A stretch of 11,100 nucleotides of DNA from JBMYQA01 sp049600855 (GTDB lineage: Bacteria; Bacteroidota; Bacteroidia; Cytophagales; Flammeovirgaceae). Position 1 is the first letter of the stretch, and every line of letters begins with the position of its first letter. Positions 6,881-11,100 of this stretch are shown here, piece after piece. Location of the stretch: positions 1 to 11,100 of the forward strand of contig JBMYQA010000207.1 in assembly GCA_049600855.1 (NCBI GenBank), read 5' to 3'. Below the pieces are notes generated by a model. It worked only from the letters and a program-made list of their open reading frames with translations, did not search any database and was not told the origin of the DNA. The translations under genes and the position numbers were made by a program.

Positions 6881-8758
6881 ATGAAAGATTCATTTTCAAA
6901 GGCATTTTTTTTTGCAGGGTTATTTGTAGTGATTTCAATGCACACAATTGCTCAGCCCAAGCTATATCCCATCCGTTTACACCAATCTGTACCACACACC
7001 ACCCCTAATGCCCGAACTCAAGGAGGTGGAGATGACCCTGTGTTCGTTACCCTTCCTTTTTTTGATGACTTTTCAGGGCAAGTTGGCGCTCCTGATACGA
7101 ACAAATGGCAGAGTGGAGAAGGAGTATTTGTAAATAATACCTTTGGAATTGATGTACACACCGCAGGTGTAGCCACATTTGATGGCTTAAAGGAAAATGG
7201 AGAACCTTATAGCCTTGATGTGCTAGGCCTTACAGGAGAAGCCGACAAACTGACCTCGCATTGCTTTGATTTCAGTGGATATACCCAAGCAAATGCACTT
7301 TTACTCAGTTTTTATTGGCAAGCACAAGGACTAGGAGAATTACCTAACCCTGAAGATTACTTGAGGCTCGAATTTCTAAATAATCAAGGAGACTGGATTG
7401 AACAATGGCGTGTAAATGGAGATACCCTGACCGATTTTGAGTATGAAGAATTTACCATTACCGATCCAAGCTACTTGCATGCTCAATTTCAATTCAGATT
7501 TGTCGTTTTTGGGCGATTATCTGGAGGATACGATACTTGGAATTTGGATTACGTCTATCTCAATACTACAGCAAATCGCAATGTGGATGTGCCTATAGAC
7601 TTTGGGATGACAAATGTATCTAGGGAAGCCTTGCATACTTACACCGCATTACCTAAAAGCCATTTCCTCAATCACATGGATTCAGTATGGAATGACACCG
7701 TACAAGTAGGCGTACGTTCTGCATTTGCACAAGCACGAAATATTCGCAGAGTCTCTTTGATTACAGAAGTATATGATTCCGCTACCCGAGTGGATTCTAC
7801 CTTTAGTGCCCCTTTTGGAAACATACAGGCCGCATTAGATCCACTGGCAAGTACTACATTAGCATTTGAAAATGATCCTACGCTATTTACTGGATTAACT
7901 ACAGATTCAATTACCCTCAAACAAACTTTTGTAGTAGACTTACTAACCCAGGCAAGTGACCAAGCATTAACCAGTGCCAATGACACCTTGATCAGCACGA
8001 CCATTTTCTCTGACTATTACGCCTATGATGATGGCTCAGCAGAACTGGGTTATGGTGTTAATGAAAAGTTTGGAAAAATTGCCTATCAGTTTGAGAATTA
8101 CCAAGAGGACACTTTACGTTATATCGACATTTTTTTAGCGCAACTTGGCGGACGAGCCTCTGGAAGTTTTAAAATAAAAGTGTGGGAAAGTTTAGACACC
8201 TTAACGGGTGAAGATGTAGAGATTTTTACCTCAACCTCCTTGCCTATTCTCTATCAAGAAGGGCTGAATACCTTTCAACGATTAGAACTTGAGGATTATA
8301 TTCCGCTTCCAACAGGCACTTTTTTCATTGGCATTGAACAACTCTCTGATCAAAATATCATGATCGGTTTTGATAAGAATCAAGATTCTGGTGATAAGAT
8401 TTTTTACAACTTAGGAACAAAGTGGTTCCAAAACAAACAGTTTCAAGGTAGCTTAATGATTCGACCAGTATTTGAATTTCCAAGCACCGTTACAGGGTTA
8501 GATGAAGATTTAGCCATGCTGAAGCAAGTGAAAGTATACCCCAACCCTACCCAGCAGCAGGTTTGGCTCAGTGGCGAAGTAGACCAAGCAGTGTTGTACA
8601 CCATTTCAGGAAAGGTAATTCTGCAAAAAGAATTTTCAAACTCCAGCAGCGAAGCGAAACAAATGAACTTACCTCAACTCGCTGAAGGGATTTATATCTT
8701 AAAGGTTCAAAAAGGCAATGCGGTTATTGCTCAAAAATTGATGATCCAAAATCCATAG
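6881..8758 (+). CDS. Secreted or surface protein with type A T9SS sorting domain
   Basis: This 625-residue protein is a probable substrate of the type IX secretion system. The signal peptide is at 1-25 (ending HTIAQ). Residues 60-230 (FFDDFSG, DTNKWQSGEGVFVNN, GVATFDG, then NLDYVYLN) look like the jelly-roll, MAM/lectin-like domain common in Bacteroidota surface proteins. A middle beta-rich part carries AYDDGSAELGYG (381-392), a motif recurrent in exported proteins of this phylum, followed by a second beta domain (about 395-530). The C-terminal sorting domain runs from about 547 to the end: VKVYPNP (550-556), VLYTISGKVILQKEF (571-585) and LAEGIYILKVQKGNAVIAQKL (600-620). This type A tail is recognised by the translocon and removed or replaced by a lipid anchor by PorU. 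No peptidase or glycosidase motif is visible, so the role is probably structural, adhesive or binding; the ligand is unknown. It has its own promoter downstream of gldJ, so co-transcription is unlikely. Confidence 0.85.
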   Translation: MKDSFSKAFFFAGLFVVISMHTIAQPKLYPIRLHQSVPHTTPNARTQGGGDDPVFVTLPFFDDFSGQVGAPDTNKWQSGEGVFVNNTFGIDVHTAGVATFDGLKENGEPYSLDVLGLTGEADKLTSHCFDFSGYTQANALLLSFYWQAQGLGELPNPEDYLRLEFLNNQGDWIEQWRVNGDTLTDFEYEEFTITDPSYLHAQFQFRFVVFGRLSGGYDTWNLDYVYLNTTANRNVDVPIDFGMTNVSREALHTYTALPKSHFLNHMDSVWNDTVQVGVRSAFAQARNIRRVSLITEVYDSATRVDSTFSAPFGNIQAALDPLASTTLAFENDPTLFTGLTTDSITLKQTFVVDLLTQASDQALTSANDTLISTTIFSDYYAYDDGSAELGYGVNEKFGKIAYQFENYQEDTLRYIDIFLAQLGGRASGSFKIKVWESLDTLTGEDVEIFTSTSLPILYQEGLNTFQRLELEDYIPLPTGTFFIGIEQLSDQNIMIGFDKNQDSGDKIFYNLGTKWFQNKQFQGSLMIRPVFEFPSTVTGLDEDLAMLKQVKVYPNPTQQQVWLSGEVDQAVLYTISGKVILQKEFSNSSSEAKQMNLPQLAEGIYILKVQKGNAVIAQKLMIQNP

Positions 8759-8759
8759 G

Positions 8760-8787
8760 TTTACTTGCTATGAATTAAGTATCTTTG
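8760..8787 (+). promoter_or_regulatory. Promoter of the DoxX-like / M16 operon
   Basis: TATCTTTG (8780-8787), continuing as TATCTTTGTGC, is a full match to the Bacteroidota -7 box. The upstream element is poor: TTTA at 8760-8763 with a 16-base spacer is the best candidate. The -7 box begins 21 bases after the previous stop codon. Transcription would start near 8793, about 32 bases before the ATG. No terminator is visible between the preceding gene and this box, so some read-through is possible. Confidence 0.55.
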
Positions 8788-8824
8788 TGCCATTCATTTA
8801 AGATAACCTTTAATATACTGAATC

Positions 8825-9250
8825 ATGAACCTGCTTACTTATATAGATTTAAACTCATTATTTCAAGCGTCTATGGTTGCTCAAATACTTGTTGCGGCTT
8901 TTCTCGCTGTACTTTTTTTGCAATCAGGCATTGACAAAGTAGTTGATTGGAAAGGAAATTTAAGCTGGCTTACAGGTCATTTTAAAGATAGTCCACTCAG
9001 TAATATGGTACCGCTCATGCTGGGAACAATCACGATTTTTGAAATTGCAGCGGGTCTTTTGAGTGCTATAGGTGCCGTTATGTTACTGTTGGGCAAGGGC
9101 AGTGAACTAGCGTTATATGGTGCACAACTTTCGGCATTAAGTATTCTAATGCTTTTCTTTGGGCAACGTTTGGCTAAAGACTATGCGGGAGCTGCCACGT
9201 TAGTTTCGTATTTCATTCTCAGCATTATAGGCATCTTAATTTTAGGCTAA
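8825..9250 (+). CDS. DoxX-like four-helix membrane protein
   Basis: This 141-residue protein has about four membrane helices: residues 17-34, 62-89, 95-113 and 121-140. The first helix ends in QSGIDKVVDWKG (33-44), resembling the G-x-x-K-x-x-D-x-x-G turn after helix 1 in DoxX-family proteins, and the overall size and helix layout fit that family. DoxX-family members sit in the cytoplasmic membrane and have been linked to quinone or thiosulfate oxidation and to oxidative-stress complexes, but most are uncharacterised, and I infer no specific reaction. ATG 8825 is chosen because it follows a good promoter; an internal ATG at 8873 would give a shorter protein that still keeps helix 1. The M16 peptidase gene follows after 44 bases with no promoter or terminator between, so the two are probably one operon. 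Confidence 0.75.
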   Translation: MNLLTYIDLNSLFQASMVAQILVAAFLAVLFLQSGIDKVVDWKGNLSWLTGHFKDSPLSNMVPLMLGTITIFEIAAGLLSAIGAVMLLLGKGSELALYGAQLSALSILMLFFGQRLAKDYAGAATLVSYFILSIIGILILG

Positions 9251-9294
9251 TTCACCAACTAAACCATTACCACCCACAAGAACTGATTTACCAC

Positions 9295-10530
9295 ATGATC
9301 GACTTTCAATCATTTACGCTAGAAAATGGGCTTCAAGTTATTGTACATGAAGATAAAACGATTGCTACTGCTGCTGTAGATATTTTATACGATGTGGGTT
9401 CGAAAGACGAATCTCCCGAAAAAACGGGTTTTGCGCATTTATTTGAGCACTTGATGTTTGGAGGCTCTAAACATATCCCGAATTACGATAAGCCTTTACA
9501 AAAAGTAGGTGGAAGTAATAATGCTTTCACCTCTCCTGACATCACCAATTACTACATTACCCTACCCGCAGAAAACCTAGAAACTGCATTTTGGCTAGAA
9601 TCCGATCGCATGTTAAGCCTGTCTTTCGACCCACAGGTATTGGAAACCCAACGCAAGGTCGTTATTGAAGAGTTTAAACAGCGATACCTGAATCAGCCCT
9701 ATGGCGATTTATGGTTGAAATTGAGGCCGCTCGCCTATTCCGTGCATCCTTATCGTTGGCCTACCATTGGTAAGGACATTACGCATATTGAGCAAGCAAG
9801 TATGGAAGATGTAAAAACATTTTTTCATAAGTTTTATACCCCAAGTAATGCCATTATGGTGGTGGCGGGTAATGTGGCATACGATCAGGTGAGAAAACTC
9901 GCAGAAAAATGGTTCGGCTCCATTCCTAAGTACGAAAAGCCTGTGAGAAGCTTGCCTCAAGAGCCTCAACAAACAGCACCACGGTTTTTGGAGGTAACAG
10001 CAGATGTTCCACTAAATGCCATTTATAAGACTTACCACATGTGCGGTAAAACCTCTCCACACTTCCATTCTTCGGACTTAGTGAGCGATATTTTGGGGCG
10101 GGGAAAATCATCCAGACTTTATGCTTCTTTACTGCAAGATCAGAAATTATTCAACTCCATCAACAGTTACATTACAGGCTCAATGGATGATGGCCTTTTG
10201 GTGATCTCAGGTAAATTAAATCAGGGGGTAAGTTTACAAGAGGCGGATCAAGCCATCCAAGCTGAGATTGATAAACTTAAATCTGATGGAGTTTCAGAAG
10301 AAGAACTCAGTAAGGTAAAAAATCAAGCTGAAGCCACCTTAGTGTTCTCTGAAGTAGAGATTTTGAATCGAGCCATGAATTTAGCCTACTCTACTTTATT
10401 GGGTGATACCAACTTAATTAATCTCGAAGCTGGAAAAATTCAAGCTGTAAGTACCCAACAAATTCAAGCTAGAATTAATGAAACTTTAGTGGAAAACAAT
10501 TGTTCGACCTTGTATTACACTTCAATGTAA
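9295..10530 (+). CDS. M16 family zinc metallopeptidase, single-domain type
   Basis: This 411-residue protein is an M16B-like (processing-peptidase-type) protease that cleaves peptides inside a clamshell formed by two roughly 400-residue units. The inverted zinc motif HxxEH is intact as H48-L-F-E51-H52 in the sequence GFAHLFEHLMFGGS. The third zinc ligand is probably E126 (in VVIEEFKQ), 74 residues after H52. The second half has SSRLY (272-276), which supplies the Arg/Tyr pair seen in active members. Thus both halves needed for catalysis appear present. No signal peptide is visible, so it should be cytoplasmic. Bacteroidota M16 genes often occur as tandem pairs of an active and an inactive unit; here no partner follows, so a homodimer or an unlinked partner is implied. 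It is the second gene of a probable operon with the DoxX-like gene. The substrate is unknown; peptide turnover is a reasonable guess. Confidence 0.92.
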   Translation: MIDFQSFTLENGLQVIVHEDKTIATAAVDILYDVGSKDESPEKTGFAHLFEHLMFGGSKHIPNYDKPLQKVGGSNNAFTSPDITNYYITLPAENLETAFWLESDRMLSLSFDPQVLETQRKVVIEEFKQRYLNQPYGDLWLKLRPLAYSVHPYRWPTIGKDITHIEQASMEDVKTFFHKFYTPSNAIMVVAGNVAYDQVRKLAEKWFGSIPKYEKPVRSLPQEPQQTAPRFLEVTADVPLNAIYKTYHMCGKTSPHFHSSDLVSDILGRGKSSRLYASLLQDQKLFNSINSYITGSMDDGLLVISGKLNQGVSLQEADQAIQAEIDKLKSDGVSEEELSKVKNQAEATLVFSEVEILNRAMNLAYSTLLGDTNLINLEAGKIQAVSTQQIQARINETLVENNCSTLYYTSM

Positions 10531-10587
10531 AACTGCTTGCCCTATTTTTCAATATTCTGTTTTCAACTTTTGTAAAGGCCAACATGT

Positions 10588-10616
10588 TTCTTACTTAGGA
10601 TTATTCTAAGTAAGAA
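10588..10616. terminator. Bidirectional stem-loop between the M16 and DUF5522 genes
   Basis: TTCTTACTTAG (10588-10598) and CTAAGTAAGAA (10606-10616) form a perfect 11-base-pair stem with a seven-base loop, GATTATT, which can close further with a G-U and an A-U pair. It lies in the 90-base gap between convergent genes and ends four bases before the stop codon of the minus-strand gene. T runs on either side are weak, so its strength as an intrinsic terminator is uncertain, but position and symmetry suit a shared one. Confidence 0.65.
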
Positions 10617-10620
10617 GAAT

Positions 10621-10821
10621 TTATATTTTGTCTTTTTTCTCATTCACTTTTTCATACTTTTTATACCCATATGGGCAATGTAGGCAACCATTTTCACAAC
10701 AATATCCTCTTCTTAAATGGTATTGTTGCGTAAATACCATCCATCCATCTTCATTAAAATAGTAATCTCCCTCTTGTAGCTTAGGGTAGCGTTTACTTTT
10801 TTTAACAGAATCCTTTGACAT
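10621..10821 (-). CDS. DUF5522 small cysteine-cluster protein
   Basis: This 66-residue cytoplasmic protein of unknown function matches the DUF5522 family, common in Bacteroidota. The conserved core is DYYFNEDGWMVFTQQYHLRR (19-38), then GYCCENGCLHCPYG (39-52) with cysteines C41, C42, C46 and C49. That spacing suggests a bound metal or iron-sulfur cluster, but this is inferred and not known. Both ends are lysine-rich (SKDSVKKSKR and KKYEKVNEKKDK), which would suit contact with nucleic acid or an acidic partner. The length is normal for the family, so the gene is complete. It lies downstream of the hsp20 gene on the same strand, but a terminator separates them. TTTATTTG on the minus strand at 10848-10855 is a one-mismatch candidate -7 box, overlapping the end of that terminator, with no matching -33 element. 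Confidence 0.85.
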   Translation of the reverse strand: MSKDSVKKSKRYPKLQEGDYYFNEDGWMVFTQQYHLRRGYCCENGCLHCPYGYKKYEKVNEKKDKI

Positions 10822-10852
10822 GATCTATTTTAGTTGTTATATTGCCGCAAAT

Positions 10853-10885
10853 AAAAAAAGCACACAGCAAAATGCCATGTGCTTT
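10853..10885 (-). terminator. Intrinsic terminator of the hsp20 gene
   Basis: On the minus strand AAAGCACA (10885-10878) pairs with TGTGCTTT (10864-10857). A small inner stem (GCA/TGC) is set off by symmetric two-base bulges. The right arm runs into seven T (10859-10853), a classic rho-independent form for transcription leaving hsp20. It lies about 52 bases past the hsp20 stop codon. Confidence 0.85.
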
Positions 10886-10937
10886 CCCATTTTCAACCTA
10901 AATCAACCTTAAAACCTAATCAAATTTATCAACCTTA

Positions 10938-11100
10938 TTATTGTATCTTAATTTCTCGTTCTACTGTTTCTGCTTCCTTCACTTTAGGTAAGTTAATCAT
11001 TAATATTCCATTTTCATAACTTGCCTCTATATTATTAACGTCTATTGCTTCAGGAAGTTCATAGCTTTTCTTAAAATTTGTGTAATAAAACTCCCTTCTT
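10938..11100 (-). CDS. Hsp20 / alpha-crystallin family small heat-shock protein, C-terminal part
   Basis: Only the last 53 codons lie in the window; the start is beyond the right edge. The visible part, reading leftwards on the minus strand, begins RREFYYTNFKKSYELPEAID and continues with IEASYENGILMINLPK, the strand-rich end of the alpha-crystallin domain with its hallmark G-I-L-x-I-x-L-P motif (residues 31-38 of the fragment). It ends in EREIKIQ, where I-K-I (50-52) is the C-terminal I-x-I motif that docks into neighbouring subunits in the oligomer. Small heat-shock proteins hold unfolding proteins in the cytoplasm without using ATP until other chaperones refold them. A strong terminator follows. 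The promoter is outside the window, so regulation cannot be read. Confidence 0.92.
   Translation of the reverse strand, partial: RREFYYTNFKKSYELPEAIDVNNIEASYENGILMINLPKVKEAETVEREIKIQ

Noticed and set aside
7672..8004. 110-codon open frame on the minus strand
   Set aside because: It is antisense to the middle of the T9SS substrate gene, which has a signal peptide, promoter and sorting domain; no domain or promoter supports the antisense frame.

Overview
The window looks like chromosomal DNA from a gliding-type or T9SS-bearing member of the Bacteroidota, probably a Cytophagia-like lineage. Three kinds of evidence point there: a GldJ lipoprotein, a large secreted protein with a type A Por-secretion C-terminal tail, and promoters of the Bacteroidota form (TTTG about 17-22 bases before TAnnTTTG). 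The DNA is AT-rich and intergenic spaces are moderate. I see no tRNA, rRNA, CRISPR array, insertion sequence or phage gene. This is mostly a core-genome neighbourhood, not an island.

Left part (1-2900): about 525 bases of AT-rich DNA without a supported gene, then a small exported protein of unknown function with an apparent internal duplication (526-1242). It converges on gltD, the small subunit of glutamate synthase (1476-2900, minus strand), with a strong hairpin between them. No gltB lies next to gltD.

Middle part (3061-8758): three plus-strand genes, each with its own recognisable promoter. The first encodes a signal-sensing protein with periplasmic TPRs, one membrane helix and a cytoplasmic PPM/SpoIIE-type phosphatase domain. 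The second is gldJ, an outer-membrane lipoprotein of the gliding and type IX secretion machinery. Its short 5' leader carries two overlapping, mutually exclusive inverted repeats. A clean intrinsic terminator ends gldJ. The third gene, separately promoted, encodes a 625-residue exported protein that is itself a likely T9SS substrate.

Right part (8760-11100): a DoxX-like four-helix membrane protein and a single-domain M16 zinc peptidase form a probable two-gene operon. A long hairpin separates it from the convergent minus-strand gene for a small DUF5522 cysteine-cluster protein. Upstream of that, a terminator marks the end of a minus-strand Hsp20-family small heat-shock gene, of which only the last 53 codons are inside the window.

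The parts most worth a second look are regulatory: the interleaved inverted repeats in the gldJ leader, the inverted repeat around the -7 box of the T9SS substrate gene, and the extended -7 motif TAnnTTTGTGC shared by three promoters.
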